Part shown: in pieces, positions 45,202 through 54,037 of the stretch
How the letters are laid out: every line of letters starts with the position of its first letter
Position numbering within the stretch: the stretch's first letter is position 1
Source: Bacteroidota bacterium
GTDB taxonomy: Bacteria > Bacteroidota > Ignavibacteria > OLB7
DNA length: 64,000 bases
Assembly: GCA_018266795.1 (NCBI GenBank)
Contig: JAFDZV010000049.1
Location: 1 to 64,000 of the forward strand
Reading direction: 5' to 3'
Position numbers and translations under genes: made by a program
The notes under the pieces: generated by a model
What the model was told of the DNA's origin: nothing
Databases searched by the model: none
Seen by the model: only the letters and a program-made list of their open reading frames with translations

Positions 45202-46275
45202 TCACGGCCACTCGAATTCCAGCTCGAGCTGCCCGGCCCTCGAATCCTGCGGCGCAACCAGGTTGGAGAGCGTAAGGCCGATCAACCGCACCGCTCGCGC
45301 GGGCGGTGCCGGCTGCTGCAGCAGTTCGCGGCCGATCGTTCGCAGTTCGCCTGCCGTGGAGACGCCATGACGCACCGTGCGGCTCCGCGTGGAGATGGTG
45401 AAGTCGTGGTACTTGATCTTCAACGTCACCGTTCTGCCGCAGACCGCAACGCTCTGCATGCGCCGCCCCATCTCCTTCACAACGCTTTCCAACCGCATCA
45501 TCAACTCCTGGAGATCAACCACGTCGTTCTCGAACGTGCGCTCCGCTCCGAACGACTTCCGCTGCCGGTCCGTACGTACAAGGCGCTCATCGAGACCGCG
45601 CACCATCCGGTAGTAGTACCGCCCCACCCGTCCGAAGTCCTGAACCAGTTCCTCCTCCGTTCGCAACAACAGATCGGCTCCGCTCTCGATGGAGAGCAAA
45701 CGCATGCGCTTCGCCGTGGCAGGGCCGATGCCGTGGAACCGCTCGATCGGAAGTGCCGCAAGCAGGCCGGGCGCATCCTCGGGAAGGATCACCGTCAGCC
45801 CGTCAGGCTTGTTCATCGCCGAGGCCGTCTTCGCAAGGAATTTGTTGAACGAGACTCCGGCCGAAGCGGTAAGCTGGGTGGCGTCCAGGATATCCTGCTT
45901 GATGGCACGTGCCAGCAGCGTTGCCGACGGCGGCCCCTTGCGCGCCTCGGTGACATCGAGGTATGCCTCGTCGATGGAAACGGGCTCCACGAGGTCCGTA
46001 TAGGAACGAAAGATTGCGCGCACGCGCTGCGAAACGTCGCGATAGATCTCGAAGTTGGGTGGAACGAAAATCAGATCGGGGCACTTGCGCAACGCGAGGC
46101 CGGATGGCATCGCGCTGCGTACACCGAAGGCGCGCGCCTCGTACGAGGCCGCCATCACCACACCGCGCCGCGATCCCCCCACGGCAACGGGGCGCCCGCG
46201 CAGTTCGGGGTTCTCCCGCTGCTCGACCGACGCATAGAACGCGTCCATGTCGATATGGATGATCTTCCTGTGCAT
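45202..46275 (-). CDS. dinB: DNA polymerase IV (Y-family, translesion)
   Basis: 357 aa, usual DinB length. Palm motifs: HIDMDAFYASVEQRENP (D9) and SIDEAYLDVTE (D102, E103), the metal-binding carboxylates. GRPVAVGGSRRGVVMAASYEARAFGVRSAMP is the finger region. AGVSFNKFLAKTASAMNKPDG and a helix-hairpin-helix (PIERFHGIGPATAKRM) follow, then the little-finger domain. The C-terminus QLELEFEWP fits a sliding-clamp binding motif. Its ATG lies only 18 nt downstream of the hipA stop on the same strand, so its expression may now depend on the hip promoter. A second, truncated copy of its first 13 codons is found at 48140-48190. Confidence 0.96.
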   Translation of the reverse strand: MHRKIIHIDMDAFYASVEQRENPELRGRPVAVGGSRRGVVMAASYEARAFGVRSAMPSGLALRKCPDLIFVPPNFEIYRDVSQRVRAIFRSYTDLVEPVSIDEAYLDVTEARKGPPSATLLARAIKQDILDATQLTASAGVSFNKFLAKTASAMNKPDGLTVILPEDAPGLLAALPIERFHGIGPATAKRMRLLSIESGADLLLRTEEELVQDFGRVGRYYYRMVRGLDERLVRTDRQRKSFGAERTFENDVVDLQELMMRLESVVKEMGRRMQSVAVCGRTVTLKIKYHDFTISTRSRTVRHGVSTAGELRTIGRELLQQPAPPARAVRLIGLTLSNLVAPQDSRAGQLELEFEWP

Positions 46276-46293
46276 CGAGATCCACGCAAGTTC

Positions 46294-47541
46294 TTACGAT
46301 AGTACTCGCGCCTTTCGCTGTTTGATAACAGCTATTACGTCGTCGAAAACAGGCGATTCCGTACCGGCTTTTTTCAGGTTCGCCTTGAGATCCTCGGCTT
46401 CGCTAAGAACAGTCAGGCTCATTTCCGACAAGACTTTTTCAAGGTTATTTCTGGCAGTGGCCGTATCCGGCACAAGACGATGCCAATGATGGAGTCGCAC
46501 CTCCATCGGCTCGTATTTCCCACCGATTTTCATGGACATTTTTGAGGCGAGTTCCGGATAGACGGCTGTACTGAGGAGATCATATGCCGGCGCAAGACGC
46601 GGTTTTCCCTGTTCATACAGAAAGGAGAAATTCTTGCCATGTGCATCGGCGTTGCCGATGAGATAATTGAAGATCACGATGTTCAGGAAAGAAACCCTGT
46701 CCGGCAGCGGCGCGATGCTCTGCTGCTGAATGATATCAAGGCACGCGGCAATATCCGGGCCGCCCTCTGACTGGTACTTGTTTTCAGGCACGATGGAGAG
46801 GGCTTGACAGAAATCCTCCTGATGCAACCTCGCCACATGGCCGCCTTTCCACCTCCGGTCATATCGCTCGATCAGGAGAAACGGCTCCGTGGCCGTATGC
46901 CGGATCTCGACACGCGGGACGTCGAGGCCGCACTGCGCCGCCAACATCATGCAGAAGAGCTCGTTGTGAACGCTGTCCTGAACATCCTCCCGTCCGATGA
47001 GTGTTTTCAGGATATGCGTCGTAGGCGCACCGCCTAACATGAGGGCGAGCTTGCCATCCACGACACGGACGGCGAGTTTGTCCTGTGTGCCGGCCAGAGA
47101 CAGTCGAACGCCTTTGTCTCCGGCAAGCAACGGCCTCTGTCTGAGTTCGCCAAAGAGATCGTCCATCGCCTGATCGTCCAGGAAGTACGCATCCGCCGCG
47201 TTCTCCTCATGCGGCCCCTTGCCTTGCGGGTAGAGAGAAAGAGCGCCCGCGCATTCCCCTCCGATAATCTCAAGCAGCGAAAAGGGGTTCTTCTCCGAGA
47301 CGCGTAGGAGTCGGGCTATTTTCCTGCGCGCCTCCTCATCAGGGAGAAGGCCCGAGAAATACGGACGTGTGATCCGGTCCCCGAACTCTTCGGGGCGCAG
47401 CGGCATTGAGATGGAGATAGGCCACGGCTGGGGGGATGTCAGGTAGTCCGCGTCATAGGCGAACAGCAACTGTCCGCTCTTGTCCTGCGTCAATTCGCCG
47501 GCCTTGCTGTTCAGGTACCAGACGTCCAGAATGCGCGACAT
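46294..47541 (-). CDS. hipA: HipA-type serine/threonine kinase toxin
   Basis: 415 aa from ATG 47541; GTG 47544 is an alternative. Members phosphorylate translation components such as GltX and induce persistence; they are neutralised by HipB. Visible motifs: N-terminal HipA domain (YFSGLLPDEEARRKIARLL, GGECAGALSLYP), the autophosphorylation/P-loop segment RLSLAGTQDKLAV (Ser148, equivalent to E. coli Ser150), FLLIERYDR, the catalytic loop YLIGNADAHGKNFSF (Asp299, Asn304) and LAPAYDLLST (metal Asp321). All kinase residues look intact, so an active toxin is expected. The start overlaps the hipB stop by one base (TGATG). Base composition is visibly less GC-rich than the flanks, and the promoter is sigma70-like, both pointing to transfer. 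Confidence 0.94.
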   Translation of the reverse strand: MSRILDVWYLNSKAGELTQDKSGQLLFAYDADYLTSPQPWPISISMPLRPEEFGDRITRPYFSGLLPDEEARRKIARLLRVSEKNPFSLLEIIGGECAGALSLYPQGKGPHEENAADAYFLDDQAMDDLFGELRQRPLLAGDKGVRLSLAGTQDKLAVRVVDGKLALMLGGAPTTHILKTLIGREDVQDSVHNELFCMMLAAQCGLDVPRVEIRHTATEPFLLIERYDRRWKGGHVARLHQEDFCQALSIVPENKYQSEGGPDIAACLDIIQQQSIAPLPDRVSFLNIVIFNYLIGNADAHGKNFSFLYEQGKPRLAPAYDLLSTAVYPELASKMSMKIGGKYEPMEVRLHHWHRLVPDTATARNNLEKVLSEMSLTVLSEAEDLKANLKKAGTESPVFDDVIAVIKQRKARVLS

Positions 47542-47765
47542 CACAAATCGCCTTTACGGTCGTCGGCATAGAGGCTGATACCAAGAGCCACCAGCACTGC
47601 CATCGCCTTTCCAAGATGGCTGGTTGCTTTCCCGCCTTCCAGTTCCACAATAAAGCGGCGTCCCAGCCCGCAGGCGGCTGCAAGCTGTTCCTGCGTAACT
47701 CCTTGAGATTTACGAACCTGCCGTATTATGCTTCCCAAGGTTTCCATGTCTTTGACCTGTTTCAT
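47541..47765 (-). CDS. hipB: HipB-type HTH antitoxin
   Basis: 74 aa, single XRE-family helix-turn-helix: LGSIIRQVRKSQGVTQEQLA, then ACGLGRRFIVELEGGKAT (recognition helix about residues 33-43), followed by a short helical end (AMAVLVALGISL). It should dimerise, bind the three palindromes upstream of itself and sequester HipA. It is shorter than E. coli HipB (88 aa), lacking the long C-terminal tail. It is transcribed from the promoter at 47789-47817 with a leader of under 20 nt and no clear Shine-Dalgarno. Confidence 0.93.
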   Translation of the reverse strand: MKQVKDMETLGSIIRQVRKSQGVTQEQLAAACGLGRRFIVELEGGKATSHLGKAMAVLVALGISLYADDRKGDL

Positions 47766-47772
47766 GACTTTT

Positions 47773-47788
47773 GTTCCCGTTCGGTATC
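47773..47788. promoter_or_regulatory. hip operator O1 (imperfect)
   Basis: GTTCCCGTTCGGTATC, a degenerate copy of the GATACCGATCGGTATC palindrome with one good half-site. It immediately follows the -10 box and covers the likely start of transcription. Confidence 0.6.
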
Positions 47789-47817
47789 ATTATAGCGATT
47801 CCGAGGTCAAGGATCAA
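47789..47817 (-). promoter_or_regulatory. hipBA promoter, sigma70 type
   Basis: On the minus strand TTGATC (-35, 47817-47812), a 17-nt spacer and a perfect TATAAT (-10, 47794-47789). The start is expected near 47782. O1 lies just downstream and O2 just upstream, an arrangement suited to autorepression by HipB. Confidence 0.75.
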
Positions 47818-47820
47818 TAG

Positions 47821-47840
47821 ATGATACCGATCGGTATCAT
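47821..47840. promoter_or_regulatory. hip operator O2 (20-bp perfect palindrome)
   Basis: ATGATACCGATCGGTATCAT is a perfect 20-bp palindrome abutting the -35 box. Its 16-bp core (47823-47838) defines the operator consensus for the other two sites. Confidence 0.8.
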
Positions 47841-47871
47841 TTTATTCCTTTCGTGCCAAGCCAGACGATAT

Positions 47872-47887
47872 GTTACCGATCAGTATC
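47872..47887. promoter_or_regulatory. hip operator O3
   Basis: GTTACCGATCAGTATC matches 14 of 16 bases of the O2 core. Its centre is 49 bp from O2; O2 is 50 bp from O1. Confidence 0.65.
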
Positions 47888-48082
47888 TCTATTAATAAGC
47901 CCCGTCTATGGACCGGCAAGGCCCTCCTACAAGCTTAGAAATATGACTACCGGGATCACCAGCAGCCGCAACCGCCCGTCTACCCCGAGCGCCGCGCCTT
48001 ACCGGATCATCTCTCTCTCAACTATCCGCCGGCAGGCGACAAGGCAAGCGATCATCAGTTGGCCCCATGTTGTACCAAGCGC

Positions 48083-48112
48083 AAAAGCCCAGACGAAGAA
48101 TCCGGGCTTTTT
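48083..48112. terminator. Intrinsic terminator, bidirectional
   Basis: AAAAGCCC (48083-48090) and GGGCTTTT (48104-48111) with a 13-nt loop. There is a T run on the plus strand and a shorter one on the minus strand. It shields hipBA from transcription entering from the right. Confidence 0.65.
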
Positions 48113-48139
48113 CATTGATTTGCAGCCTTTTGCCGATAT

Positions 48140-48190
48140 TCAGCCGCAATGATAGAACGCGTCCATATCGATGTGTATGATCTTGCGCAT
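48140..48190 (-). pseudogene. Truncated 5' end of a second dinB copy
   Basis: The minus strand encodes MRKIIHIDMDAFYHCG then a stop. The first 13 residues are the canonical DinB start, and the intact gene at 46275 begins MHRKIIHIDMDAFYASVE. Over a 32-nt core the two copies differ at three positions, and the remnant lacks one codon. Similarity stops after the Tyr codon. The remnant lies at the far end of the hipBA segment in the same orientation as dinB, as expected if the segment entered at the dinB 5' end. Confidence 0.75.
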
Positions 48191-48282
48191 TGATCTGGCA
48201 GGCAGGCAGTACAATGCCGCAATCTACGGGGCGGAAGCGATTTGAAGGCAGCCGGTTGCCGTCCGTACACCGCACGGCATCA

Positions 48283-50697
48283 CTACGAAGCCGAACGGCC
48301 GTACGGTGTCGCACCCTGGCCGTCCAGAACGGCACGGACGCGCTCGGCCAGCACCTCCGGCGTGAAAGGCTTCTGGAGGAATGCCACCTCAGACTCGAGC
48401 ACACCGTGGCGAAGCACGGCGTCATCGGTGTAGCCGGACATGTAGAGCACCTTCATCTCCGGACGATCGATCGCCAGGCGCTCGGCAATCTGGCGGCCGC
48501 CGGACTCCGGGAGCACGACGTCGGTGAGAAGCAGGTGGATGATTCCATCGTGCCCTTCACTTATTCGCATCGCCTCCTCTCCGGTGCCGGCATCGAGCAC
48601 GGAATATCCGCATTGGCGAAGGATGCGCCGGGCAAGCGAGCGCACCCCCTCCTCATCCTCCACCAGAAGAATGGTCTCGTTGCCGCCGGGTAATGGCTTT
48701 CGTTCCGGCACCGCCTCCGGAGCCTTGCCTCCGCTCCCGGCGCACGGGAGGTAGATCGTGAAGGATGTTCCCTGTTCCGGCAGGCTGTCCACGATAATGT
48801 GCCCGCCGCTCTGCCGAACGATGCCGTACACGGTTGCAAGCCCAAGCCCGGTTCCCTTCCCCGGCCCCTTCGTGGTATAGAACGGTTCGAAGATGTGGGC
48901 CATCACTTCGGAAGCCATGCCGGTGCCGGTATCACTCACCACCAATGCAACGTAGTTGCCGGAGGCGAGGTCGACGTCCTTGAGCAACGCACCGACATCG
49001 GTGCCGGCCCTGTGTGTTTCGATCGTGAGGCGGCCGCCGTTGGGCATCGCATCGGCCGCATTCACGGCCAGGTTCATGATCACCTGCTCGATCTGCCCGG
49101 CGTCAGCGGTAATCGATTCGAGCGATGGATCGAGCTTGATTATCAACGAGACGCTCTCGCCGATCAGTCTGGTCAGCAGCGTTTCGATCTCGCCCACGAG
49201 GACGTTCAAATCCAGCACGCGCGGCCGCAGCACCTGCTTGCGGCTGAACGCAAGAAGCTGCCGCGTGAGCCCGGTTGCCCGATCGCCCGCCGCGGAGATA
49301 TGCCCCACGAGACTGCGGGCGTCCTCGCTCAGCGATTCGTCCGCAAGAAGAATCTGGCTGTAGCCGGAGATGATGGTTAACAGATTGTTGAAGTCGTGTG
49401 CAATGCCTCCGGCAAGCTGGCCGATCACTTCCATCTTCTGTGCCTGGCGCAACTGCTCCATCAGCCGCTGCCGCTCCACGCCGACCGCCACGGTGCGCGC
49501 AACCGCCGCCAGCGCGTCGAGCACCGTCTCCTGCAGCGGACGGCGACTGAACATTCCCACAACGCCAACAACCCGATCATCCACGAGCATCGGCTGGCCG
49601 GCAAAGGAGACAATTCCCTCGCGCCGCCCCCAACGCCCCTCCGGCGAGTCCACGCCATCGGTGATGCCGTTGATAAGCCGGGGCTGGCGGTCACGCGCAA
49701 TCGAGCCGACATCGTACTGGCCCACCGGCACCACTGCAAAGGCATCGGCGGCCTGCGAGGAAAGCCCGGCGCTGGCGTGCAACAGCAGCGTATCGCCCGA
49801 AGCGTTCACCACCCATATTCGAACCAGGCTCGCACGGAGATTGCGCACCATGGACTCCGCACAGAGCTGCAGCATCCCATCCAATGTGGTTCCCTGTGTG
49901 GCCGCCAGAGTCACATCGCTGTTCAAGGAAAAGAGTGCGCCGGAGCGCTCGCCTGCCGGGTCGCGCAGCACGGTCACGCTGCCGCTCGCCCTGCCGGACT
50001 CGTCGCGAATGCACGTGGTCATCGAATCCACCGGTATGCTTCGCTCCGAACGATCGATCAGCAGGGTGTTCTCCCCCACGCATACCACGGGCCCTTCGGC
50101 CAGGTCATCCAGCGATACCGGCTCCCCGCTCTGACGATCGACAAGGCGAACGATGTCGCCCAGCTTCGCGCCTATCGCATCCTGGCTGGTCCACTCGGTG
50201 ATCGTTTCGGCAGCCGGGTTGAAGATCGTGATCACATCGTCGCTGTCGGCCGCGATCACGGCATCGCCGATCTCGTTGATCGCCGCCAGGAACCACCGCT
50301 CCACCTTCCGCATCCGGCTCTCGGCGCGATGCTTGTACAGCGCCATCTCGATGTTCGCAAACAGCTCGCGCTCGGAGAACGGCTTCACGATATAACCGAA
50401 CGGTTCGGTGATTTTCGCGCGGTCCAGCGTCTTGCGATCGGTATACGCCGTCAGATAGATAATCGGAATATTGTGGCTGCGCCGGATCACGTCGGCAGCC
50501 TCGATTCCATCCATCTCTCCCTTCAGAACGATATCCATCAGAATCAGATTCGGCTCCATCGACGCGGCGAATTCAATCGCCTCCGGACCGGAGGAGGCGA
50601 TTGCCGGAACTTCGAATCCCATCTTGAGGAGCCGGGCCTCCAGTTCGCGTGCAATGATGATCTCGTCATCCACGATGAGAATTCTCGGGAGTGCCAT
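48283..50697 (-). CDS. Hybrid response regulator/histidine kinase (REC-PAS-GAF-HisKA-HATPase-REC)
   Basis: 804 aa, cytoplasmic (no membrane helix). Receiver 1 at ~5-118 with phospho-acceptor D55 ([11 protein letters not shown]) and Lys in [11 protein letters not shown]-like region ~127-245 ([20 protein letters not shown]). GAF-like region ~260-405 ([33 protein letters not shown]). HisKA with H434 ([20 protein letters not shown]). HATPase with N-box [15 protein letters not shown]1 DTGTGM, F-box EPFYTTK and G2 [13 protein letters not shown]. Receiver 2 ~675-790 with D726 ([14 protein letters not shown]). This is the REC-led hybrid kinase class that integrates an incoming phosphoryl group with its own sensing. 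It lies 3 nt downstream of the PAS/HisKA_2 kinase gene, clearly the same operon. Output partner unknown. Confidence 0.93.
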   Translation of the reverse strand: MALPRILIVDDEIIIARELEARLLKMGFEVPAIASSGPEAIEFAASMEPNLILMDIVLKGEMDGIEAADVIRRSHNIPIIYLTAYTDRKTLDRAKITEPFGYIVKPFSERELFANIEMALYKHRAESRMRKVERWFLAAINEIGDAVIAADSDDVITIFNPAAETITEWTSQDAIGAKLGDIVRLVDRQSGEPVSLDDLAEGPVVCVGENTLLIDRSERSIPVDSMTTCIRDESGRASGSVTVLRDPAGERSGALFSLNSDVTLAATQGTTLDGMLQLCAESMVRNLRASLVRIWVVNASGDTLLLHASAGLSSQAADAFAVVPVGQYDVGSIARDRQPRLINGITDGVDSPEGRWGRREGIVSFAGQPMLVDDRVVGVVGMFSRRPLQETVLDALAAVARTVAVGVERQRLMEQLRQAQKMEVIGQLAGGIAHDFNNLLTIISGYSQILLADESLSEDARSLVGHISAAGDRATGLTRQLLAFSRKQVLRPRVLDLNVLVGEIETLLTRLIGESVSLIIKLDPSLESITADAGQIEQVIMNLAVNAADAMPNGGRLTIETHRAGTDVGALLKDVDLASGNYVALVVSDTGTGMASEVMAHIFEPFYTTKGPGKGTGLGLATVYGIVRQSGGHIIVDSLPEQGTSFTIYLPCAGSGGKAPEAVPERKPLPGGNETILLVEDEEGVRSLARRILRQCGYSVLDAGTGEEAMRISEGHDGIIHLLLTDVVLPESGGRQIAERLAIDRPEMKVLYMSGYTDDAVLRHGVLESEVAFLQKPFTPEVLAERVRAVLDGQGATPYGRSAS

Positions 50698-50700
50698 ATG

Positions 50701-51771
50701 CTATCTCCGCTCTTTGTAATGCAGTTCACGAAACGTGATGCGGAACACGGTGCCGTTGTCCACATGCACCTCCACTTTTCCATCCAGCTGTCTGGTGAGA
50801 TCCATCACAAGCTTCAAACCGAGCGAGCTGCTTGCCCGCCAATCGAAGCCCTCCGGCAGGCCGACGCCGTTGTCGCGAACGGTGAGGAGAAATTCGCCCG
50901 GCAACGTAGGGCCCAGTTCTACGATGACCTCCCCGCCGGATTCGTTCGGGAAGGCATGCTTGAGAACATTGGAGACAAGCTCGTTGATGATCAGGCCGCA
51001 AGGGATTGCCGTGTCCACCTCCAGCCGCACATTCTGCACATGGGTCCGAACGGCGATCCCTTCCTGGTTCACACCATAGGTGCGGAACAGATTCATCACC
51101 AGATCGTGCACGTATTCCGAGAAATCCAGCTTCGAGAGATCGGTGGATCGATACAGCTTCTCGTGAATCAATGCTATCGATTTCACCCTGCTCTGGCTCT
51201 CCTTCAGGATATTCAGAATATTCGCATCGGTCAGATATGTGGACTGAAGAAACAGCAGCGAGGAAATTACCTGAAGATTATTCTTCACCCGGTGATGAAT
51301 CTCCTTGATATACATCTCGCCAGCCTCCTGAGCCTGCGCTTCAACGCGGCGGCGCTCCGTGGCGTCGCGAATTACGGCGAGCACGAGTCTGTCTCCATTC
51401 GCGGAAAGCGGGCTGAGCATGATGTCGACGGGAAATTCGGAATCGTCCTTGCGTTTGCCGAGCAGTTCCAGCCCAAATCCCATCGGCCGCATATGCGGCG
51501 AGGCCATGTAGCTGGAACGGAATCCAAGATGGCGTTTCGAGAAGCGTTGCGGTATGAGTGCCTCCACGAACTGCCCGATAATCTCATCGCGCCGATAGCC
51601 GAACATCTTCTCGAATTGCACGTTCACCTTCGCAATTCTTCCCTGGCTGTCGATGAGGAGGATCGCATCCGGAGCGTACTCGAAAATCTTGTACATGATT
51701 TCCGGCGAATCCGTGAGCTCCCCCGCTGGCAGTTGCGGTCTGTCTTGCGACGTACTGGAATTGCTGGTCAT
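50701..51771 (-). CDS. PAS sensor histidine kinase (HisKA_2 type)
   Basis: 356 aa, soluble. PAS domain ~28-140 (YAPDAILLIDSQGRIAKVN, FGYRRDEIIGQFVEALIP, KDDSEFPVDIMLSPL). The dimerisation/phosphotransfer helix is of the HisKA_2 (HWE-related) kind: YIKEIHHRVKNNLQVISSLL, phospho-acceptor His159 or His160. The HATPase follows with INELVSNVLKHAFP (N box), VRDNGVGLPEGFD (G1) and SSLGLKLVMDLTRQ. These kinases commonly feed response regulators of general-stress or light/redox pathways. GGAGAT precedes the ATG. It is the first gene of a two-gene operon with the hybrid regulator, the likely phosphotransfer partner through its N-terminal receiver. Confidence 0.93.
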   Translation of the reverse strand: MTSNSSTSQDRPQLPAGELTDSPEIMYKIFEYAPDAILLIDSQGRIAKVNVQFEKMFGYRRDEIIGQFVEALIPQRFSKRHLGFRSSYMASPHMRPMGFGLELLGKRKDDSEFPVDIMLSPLSANGDRLVLAVIRDATERRRVEAQAQEAGEMYIKEIHHRVKNNLQVISSLLFLQSTYLTDANILNILKESQSRVKSIALIHEKLYRSTDLSKLDFSEYVHDLVMNLFRTYGVNQEGIAVRTHVQNVRLEVDTAIPCGLIINELVSNVLKHAFPNESGGEVIVELGPTLPGEFLLTVRDNGVGLPEGFDWRASSSLGLKLVMDLTRQLDGKVEVHVDNGTVFRITFRELHYKERR

Positions 51772-52429
51772 AAAGAATATCTCCGATGCCGATTACGAAT
51801 TCAATACCGGCGCGCAGGCCGCCGTGATGAACTGCCGGCCTACCGGCGCTCTGCTCCCGGTATGCCGGAAGGAATGCACAGCCTGGAAAGCGTCACCGCA
51901 CTCCCCTCTCGCAGCCGGACACGATGCCGCCCCGGCGGGATCTTCACGCAGCCGAGTGGCCGGAAGCCGAAGCGATGCAGGCGGTCCGGGCCCATGGGGC
52001 CTCCGGCACCCGCGACCGAATTATCACTTCTGTTCCGTCACCGCATCGCGTGCAGTTGTCCGGGATATCGGGGTAATGGATTGGGATTGCATTGGATGGG
52101 GAGGAGTCGGGCTCGAGCAGTTGAAATGCGGGCGAGGTAACCGATGCCACAAGCTATTTCATATTCGAGCATACTGCAAGCGTTTAATCGGAGCGCCCTG
52201 TGGGTGCAATTCGGAGATGGAGAACGTTTGTGGCGGTACGCGGAGGGACGCCCCGAGCGCTCGAGGAGGAGCCGCGCTTCATGGAAATCCAATGAGTGAG
52301 AGGAAACGAACGCGAGCACCGATGAAAGGACAATCCCATCCCCGATGCTCGCTTCGTGTCTGTCGTCTCGATTGCGATGCCCGGGCCCCGAGCACGCCGC
52401 CGCACCTGGGGCGGCGCAGCCGGGCACGG
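51772..52429. other. Intergenic, nothing recognised
   Basis: About 660 nt between two minus-strand genes. Frames crossing it are shadows extending from neighbours. No terminator or consensus promoter was found. Confidence 0.4.
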
Positions 52430-54037
52430 TTACTGGATAATCAACCGTTCGGACACCTGCTCGCCCTGGTTGGAATGCATGACGATCATGTACACGCCGG
52501 ACTCCAGCCCTTCGGTGCGAATGCTGGCACGATGCGTGCCCTTTTCGGCCGGGGCCGCGGGCACCAGATCGCGCAGGTATTCGCCGCGAAGCGTATGCAG
52601 TGTTATCCGGATGTTCCGTTCGCTGGCGAGAGTATAGCGGAGCGAGATTGGCCCGTGTGCCGGGTTGGGCGACGCCTCCAGACCAAGCAGCGCACCGGAC
52701 GAACGCCCGCAGAAGTTGAGAAGCGACGGCGCGCCCGTCATTCGCTCGCACGCAGCGGACTGGGGAAGATGGCATTCGACGACATCGGCGATGGCCGCAA
52801 GCTCTCCGGCGAGAGGCACGCGGTATCGGTCAGGCAGCGCCGCCACGAATTCCTGTGTTGGATAGTACCAGAGGATGATATCCGCGCCGCGGCGTCGTGT
52901 GCTGCCATCGATCGGTTCGTCCCCCAGGCGCAGATGTACCGGCACCAGCATCCGAATCGGATTTGCGCGAGCGGTATCGTGGAGAAGGCTCCATGCATCG
53001 TCGCGGGCAAGCGCGGAGGTGAGTGCCTGAACCATCGGTGCCAGCGGCCGCTTCGCCTCCGCCATTATCGGCGATTGATCGAAGGAGTTGAATGTGGACA
53101 TCGTGCTTCGCGCATCCTTGCAGTAGGTGTTCAGCACAACGATCGGGGCAACGTGCGAGAAATGATCCACCTGCACGAACGGATACTTCCTCACCGTGAG
53201 GCTGAACGTATCGATGGTAAGGTGCATGCGCACGATGCCGGAACGCTTCGTTGTGTCCAGCCCCATTTCGGCGAATGTCTTGATCTGTGCCGGGTTGTCC
53301 AGCGTATAACTTTCCTCGCAGAAGGTTTCGATGCCGCCATTGGCAAATGTGATGCCAAGACTGCGAAGCTCGGCCGGCGTCAACTCGAGGAGCGGGATCT
53401 CCGCAGGCATCGGCCGCGGAGGCACCGGCATCGTTCGGTCCACCGTTGGTCTTTGAACGGCGAGGGCGCTGGCCAGCGGCGCAGTATCGAGGCTCTGTGA
53501 CGGTGCATGCGACGACGGCTTCGCGGCGGACGCATCTACCTGCAGAGGCTTCCCGGCATGGCGGGCTGCCGGAGAGACCGGCGTTCCGGCATGCGATGCC
53601 GGATGAGCCGCGCGGCGAACGGAGGAGGCAGCCGGCTCCGGCGGCGCATCGTATCCGATTGCGTTCACATCACTTCGCGATGCGGCCTCGACAACCGGCG
53701 AAGCAATGGCCGGGCTCGGGGGGATCGAGGCAACATCCGTGCGGGCGAGCCCGATGGCTTGCGGTTCGGAGACGGTTGCAGGGGCCATGGTTTCGCGGCC
53801 GGATGGAGTGGGTGAAAGAAGCATCCATGCAGCCGTGATACCGGTGGCCAGCAGCAGAATCGCTCCGGTGCTCCACCAGACCACACGCCGGCCCGAGGCA
53901 CCCCGCAGGCGCGGCGCAGGCTCCGCTCCCGCCGATGCGATCACGGCCTCGACCTCCTGCCGGTTGAGCGACGCAGCGGGATTGGCCTGCCGCAGCAGCC
54001 CCATCATCTGATCATATGTCTGTCTCGATCCGTTCAT
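52430..54037 (-). CDS. Anti-sigma-like membrane protein with T9SS-like C-terminal domain
   Basis: 535 aa. Residues 1-48 are a short cytoplasmic head (QTYDQMMGLLRQANPAASLN) without a zinc-finger HxxxCxxC. A single membrane helix lies at ~50-72 (VVWWSTGAILLLATGITAAWML). It is followed by a proline/alanine-rich linker (~75-215), a globular periplasmic part (~220-440, PAELRSLGITFANGGIETFC, RMHLTIDTFSLTVRKYPFVQ), and a C-terminal ~80-residue module (LEASPNPAHGPISLRYTLAS ... LESGVYMIVMHSNQG). That module looks exactly like a T9SS type-A sorting domain. Its ATG overlaps the stop of the ECF sigma gene as ATGA. Gene order and topology suggest an anti-sigma or co-sensor. The sorting-like domain on a membrane-anchored protein is odd. 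Confidence 0.8.
   Translation of the reverse strand: MNGSRQTYDQMMGLLRQANPAASLNRQEVEAVIASAGAEPAPRLRGASGRRVVWWSTGAILLLATGITAAWMLLSPTPSGRETMAPATVSEPQAIGLARTDVASIPPSPAIASPVVEAASRSDVNAIGYDAPPEPAASSVRRAAHPASHAGTPVSPAARHAGKPLQVDASAAKPSSHAPSQSLDTAPLASALAVQRPTVDRTMPVPPRPMPAEIPLLELTPAELRSLGITFANGGIETFCEESYTLDNPAQIKTFAEMGLDTTKRSGIVRMHLTIDTFSLTVRKYPFVQVDHFSHVAPIVVLNTYCKDARSTMSTFNSFDQSPIMAEAKRPLAPMVQALTSALARDDAWSLLHDTARANPIRMLVPVHLRLGDEPIDGSTRRRGADIILWYYPTQEFVAALPDRYRVPLAGELAAIADVVECHLPQSAACERMTGAPSLLNFCGRSSGALLGLEASPNPAHGPISLRYTLASERNIRITLHTLRGEYLRDLVPAAPAEKGTHRASIRTEGLESGVYMIVMHSNQGEQVSERLIIQ

Larger units (their letters stand above)
47888..48282. other. Right part of the hip segment and dinB remnant
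   Basis: About 395 nt from operator O3 to the response-regulator stop. It holds an intrinsic terminator (48083-48112) and the truncated dinB 5' end (48140-48190). Positions 48191-48282 look like the former dinB upstream region. No other gene is supported. Confidence 0.5.

Noticed and set aside
46276-48190. Insertion sequence or integron cassette
   Set aside because: No transposase, integrase, terminal inverted repeats or attC-like structure could be found; only the dinB-derived flanking similarity supports insertion.
51653-53500. 615-codon plus-strand frame
   Set aside because: Overlaps the start of the PAS kinase and most of the anti-sigma-like gene in antisense; no domain content.
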